A stretch of DNA of 64,000 bases from Roseburia sp. (GTDB lineage: Bacteria > Bacillota > Clostridia > Lachnospirales > Lachnospiraceae), in contig JAGBEG010000007.1 of NCBI GenBank assembly GCA_017937095.1, forward strand, positions 186,001 through 250,000, read 5' to 3'. This document shows, piece after piece, positions 18,380 through 26,969 of the stretch (the first letter of the stretch is position 1; every line of letters starts with the position of its first letter). Under the pieces are notes generated by a model. It ran no database searches and was not told the DNA's origin. It was given only the letters and a program-made list of their open reading frames with translations. The position numbers were made by a program, and so were the translations under genes.

Positions 18380-20647
18380 ATGAAATTGGAAGCGTATGAG
18401 ACACAGGTGGAGGAGCTGCTTGCGCAGTTGACCCTGGAGGAGAAAATAGGCATGATTCACGGTGCGGGGCTGTTCCGCACCGGGGGTGTAGATCGTCTTT
18501 CGATTCCGCCTCTGCATATGTCGGATGGACCGATGGGAGTCCGTGCGGAATTTGCAGACAATGAGTGGAAGAATACCGGAACAACGGATGATTTTGTGAG
18601 CTATCTGCCCTGCAACAGCGCGGTTGCCTCGACATGGAACCGCAGCCTTGCAGCAAAGGAGGGCGAAGTGCTCGGCGAGGAGGCGAGAGGACGGGGCAAG
18701 GATGTGATCTTAGGACCCGGCATCAACATCAAGCGGAGCCCATTTTGCGGAAGAAATTTCGAGTACATGAGTGAGGATCCGTATCTGATTTCGGAAATGG
18801 TCGTTCCGATGGTGGAGGGAATCCAGAAATCGGATGTGGCGGCATGTGTGAAGCATTTCGCGGCAAATTCGCAGGAGACAGAGCGTCTGTGGGTGGACAC
18901 GAAGGTGTCGGAGCGCACGCTGCAGGAAATATATTTTCCGGGCTTTAAGGCGGCAGTAAAGGAGGGCGGCGCATATTCCCTGATGGGGGCTTACAATCTG
19001 CTGAATGGGGAGCACTGCTGTACGAGCAGGAAGCTGTTAAACGGGACACTAAGAGGAGAATGGGGCTTTGACGGTATGGTCGTCTCCGACTGGGGCGGCG
19101 TGCACGACACGAAGCTTGCGGCGGAATCCGCGCTCGACATCGAGATGGATGTTACCTATGACTTTGGGAAGCACCATATGGCGGATGCGCTTCTTGAAAA
19201 AGTGCGTGCGGGAGAGCTTTCGGAATCCCTGATTGATGAGAAGGTCAGAAATATTTTAAGGCTGATGTTCCGTCTTAAGATGATCGGAGAGAAGAGGGGC
19301 GAGCGAAAGAGCGGAACCTACAACAGCAGGGCGCATCAGGACGCGGTGCTTGAGATTGCAAGGGAATCCCTGATTTTGCTCAAAAACGACGATGACGTAC
19401 TCCCGTTGGACGCAAAGAAACAGAAAAAAATCGCGGTCATCGGTCAGAATGCGGCGGCAATCCACTCCAACGGAGGCGGCAGTGCCGAGATCAAGGCACT
19501 CTATGAGATTTCTCCGCTGCTCGGGATAAAGAAACTGCTCGGCGGAAATGTAGAGGTCTGCTATGCGCCGGGCTACGAGATTCCGGGAAAAGAGGACACT
19601 GGCAGCGTGAACTGGCAGGCGGACAGCACGAAGAAGGACTGGGGAGCCGACCCGGAGGATGCGGATTTAAAGAATGAGGGCAAGACAGTCTTTGATGGAA
19701 AGAGCGGACAGACTGGGGAAGCGGCAAGCCGCGCAGAGGAATACCGGAAAGAAGCGCTCCGCCTTGCAAAGGAGTGCGATACCGTGATTTTCGTCGGCGG
19801 TCTGAACCATGATTATGATTCGGAGGGGTATGACAGGAAGGATCTGACGCTCCCGTACGGGCAGGATGCGCTGATTGAGGAGCTGCTTGCGGTGAGACCG
19901 GATATGGTCGTTGTCATTTATGCGGGCTCTCCGGTCGCGATGCCTTGGAAGGATCGGGCAAAGGCAATTCTCTTTAGCTATTATGCGGGAATGGAGGGCG
20001 GAACAGCCATTGCAGAAACTCTGTTTGGAGAGGTGAATCCATCGGGAAAGCTGGCAGAATCCTTTATCGGAAACATCGGGCAGTGCCCGGCGCATACGAT
20101 CGGAACCTTTGGGAAGAAGGACTGCGTAGAGTATAAGGAGGGCGTTATGGTCGGCTACCGCTACTATGATACGGTGAACGAGGATATTCCATTTGGCTTC
20201 GGACACGGGCTTTCCTACAGCAGATTCGAATACAAATACATGACGGCAGTTCCTGTGACGGCGCAGGCAATGTGCGGACAAAGCGACGCGGCAGTGTCCG
20301 GTACTAAGAAGGAGTGTGCGGCGGCAGGAAGAGAGGCGCTCCCGATGTATGAGATTTCCGTCACAGTCAAAAATGACAGTGAGCGCACCGGAAAGGAGGT
20401 CGTTCAGGTCTATGTCGCACCGAAGGAGCCGGGACATAACAGACCGTATCACGAGCTGCGCGCGTTCGAAAAAATCGAGCTTGAGCCGGGGCAGGAGAAG
20501 GTCGTTAAGTTTCTTCTGACAGAGCAGGCATTTGCCTGCTATGATGAGGCGCAGCACGCCTTTGTGACCCCAAAGGGGGCTTATGAGATTCAGGTCGGAA
20601 GTTCGTCCAGAGACATCCGTCTGCGTCAGGAGATTACGGTGTTTTAA
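18380..20647 (+). CDS. beta-glucosidase, GH3
   Basis: Retaining beta-glucosidase, 755 aa, cytoplasmic. The TIM-barrel domain contains the nucleophile Asp237 in VVSDWGGVHD, plus VKHFAANSQETER and GRNFEYMSEDP in the substrate site. The alpha/beta sandwich domain follows (AVIGQNAAAIHSNGGGSAEI), then a C-terminal fibronectin-III-like domain (about 640-755). The ribosome binding site GGAGAG is about 15 nt before ATG 18380, rather far. Domain order is typical of Firmicutes GH3 enzymes of this length. It would strip glucose from the backbone once xylose has been removed by the GH31 enzyme next to it. Confidence 0.95.
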   Translation: MKLEAYETQVEELLAQLTLEEKIGMIHGAGLFRTGGVDRLSIPPLHMSDGPMGVRAEFADNEWKNTGTTDDFVSYLPCNSAVASTWNRSLAAKEGEVLGEEARGRGKDVILGPGINIKRSPFCGRNFEYMSEDPYLISEMVVPMVEGIQKSDVAACVKHFAANSQETERLWVDTKVSERTLQEIYFPGFKAAVKEGGAYSLMGAYNLLNGEHCCTSRKLLNGTLRGEWGFDGMVVSDWGGVHDTKLAAESALDIEMDVTYDFGKHHMADALLEKVRAGELSESLIDEKVRNILRLMFRLKMIGEKRGERKSGTYNSRAHQDAVLEIARESLILLKNDDDVLPLDAKKQKKIAVIGQNAAAIHSNGGGSAEIKALYEISPLLGIKKLLGGNVEVCYAPGYEIPGKEDTGSVNWQADSTKKDWGADPEDADLKNEGKTVFDGKSGQTGEAASRAEEYRKEALRLAKECDTVIFVGGLNHDYDSEGYDRKDLTLPYGQDALIEELLAVRPDMVVVIYAGSPVAMPWKDRAKAILFSYYAGMEGGTAIAETLFGEVNPSGKLAESFIGNIGQCPAHTIGTFGKKDCVEYKEGVMVGYRYYDTVNEDIPFGFGHGLSYSRFEYKYMTAVPVTAQAMCGQSDAAVSGTKKECAAAGREALPMYEISVTVKNDSERTGKEVVQVYVAPKEPGHNRPYHELRAFEKIELEPGQEKVVKFLLTEQAFACYDEAQHAFVTPKGAYEIQVGSSSRDIRLRQEITVF

Positions 20648-20818
20648 GCGGTTCTACGGCGTGAAATGAGGAGTGTCAGATAAATTTGTAAAAGTATTAG
20701 AGGAGCTGCATACGATAGAATAAGAGGAAAAATCGGCGGGCAGATGCCATGACCAAAGCAGCCGCAGGGAAGGAACGGCAGGTCAGGCGGTCCGGTCCGC
20801 CGGAAAGACGAGGACATA

Positions 20819-21976
20819 TTGAAAAATCTATATCCGGGGGATCGGGGAACACTGGTCTATTACTTACAGCTTGCATTAAGCCGCGCGGGAAACGCGCTCG
20901 TATTGGACGGCATCTTTGGAAATGCGACCTGCGTGGCGCTGCAAAGTTTTCTGGGACAACGGCGGGAATGTGCGGTGGACGATACGGTATGGGAAAAGCT
21001 GATACCGTACCTCAAAGGATATGAGATGCAAAATGGGGAACGGCATGTGCGATACGATTTGCCAGTGGTATCGACGGCGGTTCCCTATTCGTCTCTGCTT
21101 GTGGATTTTGCCATTGAGGGGCTTATGATGCGCTATCCGTTCATTGAGACCGGGAGCATCGGAAGAAGTGTTATGGGGAAAAGAATCCCATATCTTCGGA
21201 TGGGAAACGGTGCGACCGAGGTGTTTTACAACGCGTCGTTTCATGCGAACGAGAGCATTACGACGCCCGTGCTGCTCAAGTTCATCGAAGATTATGCGCG
21301 GGCATATGTAAAGGGAGCGGATTTCCTCGGCGTGCCGACGTCAGAGCTTTTTTCCGATTATCAGCTTTATCTTGTCCCGATGGTAAACCCGGACGGCGTG
21401 GATCTGGTGAACGGACTTTTGACGAACGGCATATATTACCGGCAGGCGAGACGAATCGGGGCGGATTATCCCGCAATTCCATTTCCGTCGGGCTGGAAAG
21501 CCAATATCGAGGGAGTGGATTTAAATCTTCAGTTCCCGGCTGGCTGGGAGGATGCAAAGAAAATCAAGTTCGCACAGGGCTACGTTGGTCCTGCGCCGCG
21601 CGATTTTGTGGGGAGCGCGCCGCTTTCTGCGCCGGAGAGCAGCGCAGTCTACCGCTTTACGCTGGAACACGATTTTGCGCTAATCCTTGCGTACCATACG
21701 CAGGGCGAGGTGATTTACTGGAAATATAAGGATTATGAGCCCGAGCGTTCCTATGAGATTGCGCAGTACTTCGGCGAGGTCAGCGGGTACGCGGTGGAGG
21801 TGACGCCGCAGGAGTCCGGCAATGCCGGGTACAAGGACTGGTTCATCCAGCAGTATAACCGTCCGGGCTACACGATTGAGGCGGGAATGGGGGAAAATCC
21901 GCTGCCCATGTCGCAGTTCGATACGATTTATAAGGACAATACCGGTATACTTCTGGGCGGGATGACGCAGATCTAG
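20819..21976 (+). CDS. peptidoglycan-binding M14 zinc carboxypeptidase
   Basis: Probable gamma-D-glutamyl-diamino acid endopeptidase acting on murein peptides, 385 aa. The N-terminal 70 residues are a PG_binding_1 domain (LYPGDRGTLVYYLQLAL...). The M14 domain has zinc ligands His142 and Glu145 (SFHANES), the third ligand His293 (LAYHTQGE) and catalytic Glu354 (TIEAGMG). The start is TTG at 20819 with GAGGA 5-6 nt upstream; no ATG fits the beginning of the PG-binding domain. No signal peptide is visible, so it may act on recycled wall peptides, in the spore, or be exported by an unseen route. Not obviously part of the glycan pathway. Confidence 0.85.
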   Translation: MKNLYPGDRGTLVYYLQLALSRAGNALVLDGIFGNATCVALQSFLGQRRECAVDDTVWEKLIPYLKGYEMQNGERHVRYDLPVVSTAVPYSSLLVDFAIEGLMMRYPFIETGSIGRSVMGKRIPYLRMGNGATEVFYNASFHANESITTPVLLKFIEDYARAYVKGADFLGVPTSELFSDYQLYLVPMVNPDGVDLVNGLLTNGIYYRQARRIGADYPAIPFPSGWKANIEGVDLNLQFPAGWEDAKKIKFAQGYVGPAPRDFVGSAPLSAPESSAVYRFTLEHDFALILAYHTQGEVIYWKYKDYEPERSYEIAQYFGEVSGYAVEVTPQESGNAGYKDWFIQQYNRPGYTIEAGMGENPLPMSQFDTIYKDNTGILLGGMTQI

Positions 21977-22030
21977 GGGAGCGGTGATGAAGCAGAGGCG
22001 GTAGACATTATAGCAAGAATGAGCCAGGAT

Positions 22031-22082
22031 ATCGGGCATTTTACGATGTTTTCTTTGGAAACGTGCAGAATGCCCGATTTTT
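22031..22082 (+). terminator. probable terminator after the M14 peptidase
   Basis: ATCGGGCATT (22031-22040) pairs with AATGCCCGAT (22069-22078), followed by five Ts. The loop is long (28 nt). The rest of the gap 21977-22172 holds no other clear signal except an upstream extension of the next reading frame. Confidence 0.6.
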
Positions 22083-22172
22083 CGTTGATGTTTTAGCGAA
22101 AATAAAGCTCTAAAGCATAAAACAGATGCAAAATACGGGTGGTATCGCTATGATTGTCGTTTTGCACTTCCT

Positions 22173-22595
22173 GTGTTCCGACAAAATGGTGAGATAGAAA
22201 GATATAATGTGTTTCAGGCAGAATTGGTGATTCGTTATGCCAGTGATGGGAAAATGTATTTATATGATTTGATAAATATAAAAAAAGAAGCGAGTACCCC
22301 GCCTGAGCAACTGCTGTGCGGTCAAAAACTCACTTCATGTTTTTATGATAAACAGGAAACGGAGCATTGTCAAGTGAATCTTAAGAATAATTTGTGGATA
22401 GATGAAGAATCCGAGAGGACAACAGGGGAACGGCTCGTGCAATTAAGAAAGAAAACTGGTATGAATCGCAGGCAATTTGCACAATATTTTGATATTCCAT
22501 ATCGGACGATGCAGGATTGGGAGTTGGAGCATCGGGCGATGCCGGAGTATTTACTGCGCCTTATGGCATATAAGGTACATATGGAAAATCTGTAA
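22173..22595 (+). CDS. small chimeric protein: nuclease-like remnant plus helix-turn-helix
   Basis: 140 aa if started at GTG 22173, but the frame is open back to 22089 and has no ribosome binding site at either place. Upstream codons continue the homology-like text (YGWYRYDCRFALPVFRQNG), so the start is probably lost. The first part (ERYNVFQAELVIRYASDGKMYLYDLINIKKE) resembles the C-terminal end of phage/ICE-borne Barnase-EndoU-type nuclease domains. The last 60 residues (GERLVQLRKKTGMNRRQFAQYFDIPYRTMQDWE) form an XRE-like helix-turn-helix common as a small protein in Lachnospiraceae. I read it as a decayed mobile-element leftover or a fusion of two remnants; expression is doubtful. Confidence 0.5.
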   Translation: MFRQNGEIERYNVFQAELVIRYASDGKMYLYDLINIKKEASTPPEQLLCGQKLTSCFYDKQETEHCQVNLKNNLWIDEESERTTGERLVQLRKKTGMNRRQFAQYFDIPYRTMQDWELEHRAMPEYLLRLMAYKVHMENL

Positions 22596-22661
22596 AACAG
22601 GCATAGTCGTTGAAAAAAAGGAGCACGGATGTTAGAATAGGGCACAGAGGTAACATTTGCG

Positions 22662-23741
22662 ATGATATATGAAATATACTGGGAACTTACAGCGGACGGC
22701 GGAGCGAGAATCCTCCGGGTCTGCGGCACGACACCGGAGGTCGTGCTGCCGGAGCAGATTGAGGGGATTTTCGTGACGGAAATCGGGGCATACTGCTTTG
22801 CGGCACAGGCACGTCTGCCGGAAAAATATAATAAAACACGGCTGGAAACGACGCAGGCGGCTAGGGAGGATAATCCCGGTTCCGGCGATTCCTGCTGTGC
22901 GAACATGGAACATCGTGCGAATACAGGGCATCAAGTGAATGCGGGGCATCGTGTGAATACGGGGCATGTGGAATTGAGAGAATTGTCCGGAGAATATCTT
23001 ACGCGCGTGGCGCTGCCGGATACGGTGGAGAAACTGGGAAATTTTGCATTCTACAACGCGTCGGCGCTTTCACACCTTGAGATAGGGAAGAAGCTGACCG
23101 GAATCGGCAGCGATGCGTTTATGAACTGCCGGAAGCTGCATACTCTGTCTTTGCGTTGCAAGCGCGGAGAAAAAAGCGGGCTGCGGCAGATTCTGGCACA
23201 GATTTCCCACGATCTGGAGGTAGCTTTTTTCGAAGAAAACGGTGTGTGGGCGCAGGTGCTTTTTCCGGAGTATTACGAGAGCTATGATGAGATTGCGCCG
23301 GCGCATCTGTTCGGAAGGAATATTGAGGGCGAGGGGTTTCGGGCAAGGCAGAGCTTTCGGGATGGCGTAATGGATTTTGCGCAGTATGATCTGATTTTTC
23401 CGAAGGCATGTGCGGAGGAGAAGGAAGAAACACTCTGCCGCCTTGCGTTAGACCGTCTGCGCTATCCGGCAGGCCTTGGCACAGAGTCGCGCAAGCTGTA
23501 TGCCGGATATCTGACGGAACATGCAAAAGCGCTGTGCGGGATGTTAGTAAAGGCGCGTGATGGGGCGCTTGCGGAATTTTTGTGCGGAGAGCGGATTTTT
23601 GCGCGGGCGGATTTGGAGTGCTGCATCCGGTATGCTGCCGATGACGGGTGGGCGGAGGGCGGCGCATATTTTTTGCGCCTGCTGAATCAGTATTTTCCAA
23701 AGGAAGATGTGTCTTCGCGCTATGCATTTGAGGATTTTTAA
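22662..23741 (+). CDS. leucine-rich repeat (LRR_5/BspA-like) protein
   Basis: 359 aa, no signal peptide. An N-terminal strand region (IYEIYWELTADGGARILRVCG) is followed by LRR_5 units, clearest at about 108-165 (VALPDTVEKLGNFAFYNASALSHLEIG, then TGIGSDAFMNCRKLHTLSLR). Between them lies an 18-bp tandem repeat coding HRANTG-HQVNAG-HRVNTG. The C-terminal half lacks LRRs and is helical. A 62-nt gap separates it from the VWA-like gene, and another LRR gene lies beyond that, so the three look like one unit. Function unknown; LRR_5 domains usually bind proteins, and absence of a signal peptide suggests a cytoplasmic partner. Confidence 0.75.
   Translation: MIYEIYWELTADGGARILRVCGTTPEVVLPEQIEGIFVTEIGAYCFAAQARLPEKYNKTRLETTQAAREDNPGSGDSCCANMEHRANTGHQVNAGHRVNTGHVELRELSGEYLTRVALPDTVEKLGNFAFYNASALSHLEIGKKLTGIGSDAFMNCRKLHTLSLRCKRGEKSGLRQILAQISHDLEVAFFEENGVWAQVLFPEYYESYDEIAPAHLFGRNIEGEGFRARQSFRDGVMDFAQYDLIFPKACAEEKEETLCRLALDRLRYPAGLGTESRKLYAGYLTEHAKALCGMLVKARDGALAEFLCGERIFARADLECCIRYAADDGWAEGGAYFLRLLNQYFPKEDVSSRYAFEDF
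22911..22970 (+). repeat. 18-bp tandem repeat inside the LRR gene
   Basis: Three in-frame units at 22911, 22929 and 22947 (CATCGTGTGAATACGGGG type) plus a partial fourth encode a hexapeptide H-x-x-N-x-G repeat, rich in His. Confidence 0.9.
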
Positions 23742-23803
23742 GAGTGAAAGAACAGGTCGAAGTATTTTAACAGTTACGAAGATTTTAGGGAGGGGAGAGA
23801 CGG

Positions 23804-25192
23804 ATGGCACATGTGCAGACACAGGAAGAATGGGAAGCGGAGATGTCAGAGAAAATCCTTTCCTATGTGAGGGACGAACTTTATCTGGAACTGCGGTTCA
23901 TGGATATTGCGCTCTCTGCGCTGACGCCCAAAGCAGACGCGTCGCTTCAGACGTTTGCGACGGATGGAAATATGCTCTATTATTCGACGGAACAGGTAAT
24001 GCGCATGTTTGAACAGAATGCGCCCTTTTTGGACCGGGCATATCTCCACACGGTGCTGCACTGCATTTTTTCGCATCTGTGGATCGCAGGAAACCGGGAT
24101 GCGCGGCTTTGGAATCTGGCTTGTGATATCGCGGTGGAATATACGATTGACGGGATGGGAAAGAATTGTACCAGACGCATCTTAAGCTGGACGCGCCAGA
24201 AGCTTTACGGGGAGCTGAAGGAGCGGCAGGAGGGAATTTCTGCGGCGGTCATCTACCGGATGCTGTCGGAGCGTTTTGCGGCGGAAAGGAGAACGGATGC
24301 GGCGCAGGAAAGGGATGAGGGGATGCCTGCATCTTACGCGCCGGAGAAAGCGGACGAATACCGGGATATGAATGAGACGCTTGCCGCACTGGAACGGGAG
24401 TTCTACACGGACAATCACAAGTACTGGCCGAAAAGGGAAGATACTTCCGCAAAGGGAGCGGCGTCCGCCAGCCAGAAGAAGTGGGAGAAGATTGCGCGGC
24501 AGACCCGCATGGAGCAGGAACTGCGGGGCGCAGAGCCGGAGGAGGGCGAGGAGCTTCTCGCCGCACAGCTTGCCGCGGCGAAGGGGCAGCGGAGCTACCG
24601 GGATTTCCTGCAGAAATTTGCCGTGCGAAGAGAGGAACTTCACATGGATGCGGATGAGTTCGATCTGAATTATTACACCTACGGCTTGAAGGTGTATGGA
24701 AATCTGCCGCTGATCGAGCCGCTCGAGAGCAGGGAGGCAAAGAAAATCAGGGAGTTTGTGATCGTGATAGATACGAGCTATTCTACGAATGGCGAATTGG
24801 TGGAGCAGTTCCTGCGCGAGACGGCGGACATACTCTGCCAGAGTGAGAGCTTTTTTGCGGATTCTGTGATACGTGTGCTGCAGTGCGACAATCAGGTGCG
24901 AAGCGACACGGTGTTTTCCGGCGAGCGGGAGCTTGCCCGGTTTCTGGAGGAATTTAAGCTGCTTGGCGGAGGCGGTACGGATTTTCGCCCTGCCTTCTCC
25001 TATGTGGAGCAGCTTCGGGGAGATGGTCAGCTTCGGCATCTGGCGGGGCTTTTATATTTTACGGACGGCAAGGGCATCTACCCGAAGAAACGGCCCGATT
25101 ATAAGACGGCGTTTTTGTTTCTGGATGACTTTGATGAACTGTCGGTACCGCCATGGGCGATGCGGCTTCGGCTGCCAAGGGAGACATTTTAA
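23804..25192 (+). CDS. DUF2201-type metallopeptidase-like / VWA-like protein
   Basis: 462 aa. The N-terminal domain has a metallopeptidase-like His cluster His82, His86, His91 (HTVLHCIFSHLW) lacking the usual HExxH glutamate. A charged middle region (about 165-260) follows. The C-terminal domain is von Willebrand A-like with the MIDAS DTSYS at 323-327, GGGGTDF and LYFTDGKG. Proteins of this class are usually encoded beside a MoxR-type AAA ATPase and act with it as a chaperone-like pair; here the likely partner is at 28612-30243, 3.4 kb away. ATG 23804 has GGGAGGGGAG upstream. The cellular target is unknown. Confidence 0.88.
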   Translation: MAHVQTQEEWEAEMSEKILSYVRDELYLELRFMDIALSALTPKADASLQTFATDGNMLYYSTEQVMRMFEQNAPFLDRAYLHTVLHCIFSHLWIAGNRDARLWNLACDIAVEYTIDGMGKNCTRRILSWTRQKLYGELKERQEGISAAVIYRMLSERFAAERRTDAAQERDEGMPASYAPEKADEYRDMNETLAALEREFYTDNHKYWPKREDTSAKGAASASQKKWEKIARQTRMEQELRGAEPEEGEELLAAQLAAAKGQRSYRDFLQKFAVRREELHMDADEFDLNYYTYGLKVYGNLPLIEPLESREAKKIREFVIVIDTSYSTNGELVEQFLRETADILCQSESFFADSVIRVLQCDNQVRSDTVFSGERELARFLEEFKLLGGGGTDFRPAFSYVEQLRGDGQLRHLAGLLYFTDGKGIYPKKRPDYKTAFLFLDDFDELSVPPWAMRLRLPRETF

Positions 25193-25260
25193 AACCCTAT
25201 TATGTGTTCAAGTGCTTGTCGGAATATAGACATGCAGATTGCAGAGAGGAATGTATCGAA

Positions 25261-26748
25261 ATGAATAGCTTTCATATGTGGCAGGACAAAATAATCTTTA
25301 AGGACGGTTGGTATTTATTCCTCGGCGGGAAGGGAAATAACTCGGTGATTACAAGCGCGTGTGCCAGGCGTATGGAGGAGGAATACAACAGGTATCAGGC
25401 GGGTATGGATGTCGATCGCGGAGGGATAGATCCTAAGATCGCCTTCCCGAACAGGGGTTTTAAGAAGGTCGGACACACGTATGAGTATGACAGCCCTTAT
25501 GTGGTGGACGCTTTATCCGGAGGCAGAGAGGAAAATCGAATTGAAAAGAAATTGGTGATTCCGTCTGAAGTGGATGAGATTCCCATTACCTGTGTCTGCA
25601 AAAATGCGTTTGCAAATATAAAAAGTCTTGAGGAGGTCGATATTCCGGACGGTGTAGAAACAATCGGAGGAGGGGCGTTTTTTGGCTGCGCCAGTCTGCA
25701 AAAAGTCAATCTCCCGCAGAGGCAGATTCAAATTGCAGAGGATGCATTTGAGAATACGCCAATCGGGAAAGCCCGCGATGGCGGCGCGTGGTATCTGGGA
25801 CATCATTTCATGAAAGCGGATAAAGAGCTTCGGGGTGTTTTTCAGATAGAAGAGGGGACGCTGTCTGTCGCTGACTGTGCGTTCAAGGATTGTATAAATA
25901 TTGAGAAAATCGTGCTTCCCGATAGCGTCCAGAGTATCGGCAGAAATGCATTTGCGGGATGTGCGGGATTAAAAGAAATTGTGGTGCCGGAAACATTAAA
26001 CGCATTGGGGGCAGGGGCATTTTCAGGCTGCGGCAGTTTGAGCACGGCTGCTGTTTCACAGGGGATTTCCCGCCTTGAAAGGGGAGTCTTTAAGAATTGT
26101 GTATCGCTGCGTGAGATTTCATTGCCGGATACGCTGGAATCGATTTCGTTTGACTGCTTCGAAAATACAGAAATCATGAATGCGTTTCAATATGGGGAGG
26201 CGGAGACGTTATATATTGGAAAATGGCTGATCTGCTGCCGTCCGGAGTTTGAGGGAGAACTGATTGTTCGGGACGGAACGGTTGGAATCGCTGACTATGA
26301 TTGTATGTCGCAGGGCGCGGACGGAAGAAATTTAAGCGCAGTGGTACTTCCCGAAACCATGAGATACATCGGAATGGAAGCATTTTGCAGATGTGCAAAA
26401 CTGGAGAGCGTGCATTTGCCGGAAGGAATTGTTTCCCTGGGGCAGAGCGCGTTTCGGGATTGTAAAAGCCTAAAGAATATCGTGATTCCGGAATCCGTGC
26501 AGAATGTGGAACAGTGGGCGTTTATGGGATGTGAAAGCATTGAGAGCATCACATTTTTGAACGCGCAGACGAAAATTGTCTGGCCTGCCATTACGAATCG
26601 CAGAGACGCAAGAGAGATAAAAATCATTGCTGACGCTGATTCGGAAGCGAAAAGGTATTGCCGCGAATATGGAGAGAAGAATCATTTGCGGTTTGAAAAA
26701 CGAAAAAAGAATTTCATCGGCAGGATGATGAACAAAATAAAAAATTAG
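25261..26748 (+). CDS. leucine-rich repeat (LRR_5/BspA-like) protein
   Basis: 495 aa, cytoplasmic by lack of a signal peptide. The frame is open upstream into the VWA gene, but ATG 25261 with AGAGAGGA 11 nt upstream is preferred. An N-terminal part of about 100 residues precedes many LRR_5 units of about 23 residues, each with the pattern LPDS-VQSIGRNAFAGCAGLKEI; they run from about residue 100 to 450 and end in a basic tail (KRKKNFIGRMMNKIKN). 68 nt after the VWA-like gene, so probably cotranscribed. Likely a protein-binding scaffold of the MoxR/VWA module; BspA-like surface adhesin is less likely without a signal. Confidence 0.85.
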   Translation: MNSFHMWQDKIIFKDGWYLFLGGKGNNSVITSACARRMEEEYNRYQAGMDVDRGGIDPKIAFPNRGFKKVGHTYEYDSPYVVDALSGGREENRIEKKLVIPSEVDEIPITCVCKNAFANIKSLEEVDIPDGVETIGGGAFFGCASLQKVNLPQRQIQIAEDAFENTPIGKARDGGAWYLGHHFMKADKELRGVFQIEEGTLSVADCAFKDCINIEKIVLPDSVQSIGRNAFAGCAGLKEIVVPETLNALGAGAFSGCGSLSTAAVSQGISRLERGVFKNCVSLREISLPDTLESISFDCFENTEIMNAFQYGEAETLYIGKWLICCRPEFEGELIVRDGTVGIADYDCMSQGADGRNLSAVVLPETMRYIGMEAFCRCAKLESVHLPEGIVSLGQSAFRDCKSLKNIVIPESVQNVEQWAFMGCESIESITFLNAQTKIVWPAITNRRDAREIKIIADADSEAKRYCREYGEKNHLRFEKRKKNFIGRMMNKIKN

Positions 26749-26858
26749 GATTTTGTTCATATTTTGATTTTTATTCTGAGGGCATTGAAAAAAGCCGGAG
26801 GCAGATGTACAATTGACAGGTAGATAGGTGTGAGAATCTATTTTTATTTTGCATATAG

Positions 26859-26874
26859 GTTAGACGCGACTAAC
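26859..26874. promoter_or_regulatory. possible operator before the methyltransferase unit
   Basis: GTTAG-ACGCGA-CTAAC is a near-perfect 16-bp inverted repeat 20 nt before a small ORF. Its arms resemble DtxR/IdeR-type metal boxes, but the regulator is not identified. The rest of the gap 26749-26969 is AT-rich without a clear promoter. Confidence 0.35.
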
Positions 26875-26893
26875 TCGTGAAAGGGATAGAACG

Positions 26894-26956
26894 ATGAAAT
26901 ACACGATGTGTGAAACGCTGATGTGCCTCTGCTATTTAGAAAAAATAAAAAGATAG
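26894..26956 (+). CDS. 20-codon leader ORF, cysteine-rich
   Basis: ATG 26894 with AAAGGGA about 8 nt upstream opens a 20-residue peptide containing three Cys (MKYTMCETLMCLCYLEKIKR). Its TAG stop overlaps the start of the methyltransferase ribosome binding site. It may be a leader peptide or the stub of a deleted gene. Protein-level evidence is lacking. Confidence 0.35.
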   Translation: MKYTMCETLMCLCYLEKIKR

Positions 26957-26969
26957 GAGGAATGCAATC

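Noticed and set aside
20749-21024. 91-residue frame before the M14 peptidase
   Set aside because: Different frame from the PG-binding/M14 protein, which it overlaps; Arg/Gly-rich text without domain.
22911-22970. CRISPR-like repeats
   Set aside because: All repeat arrays in the window are contiguous tandem units without unique spacers and mostly lie in coding frames; there are no cas genes.
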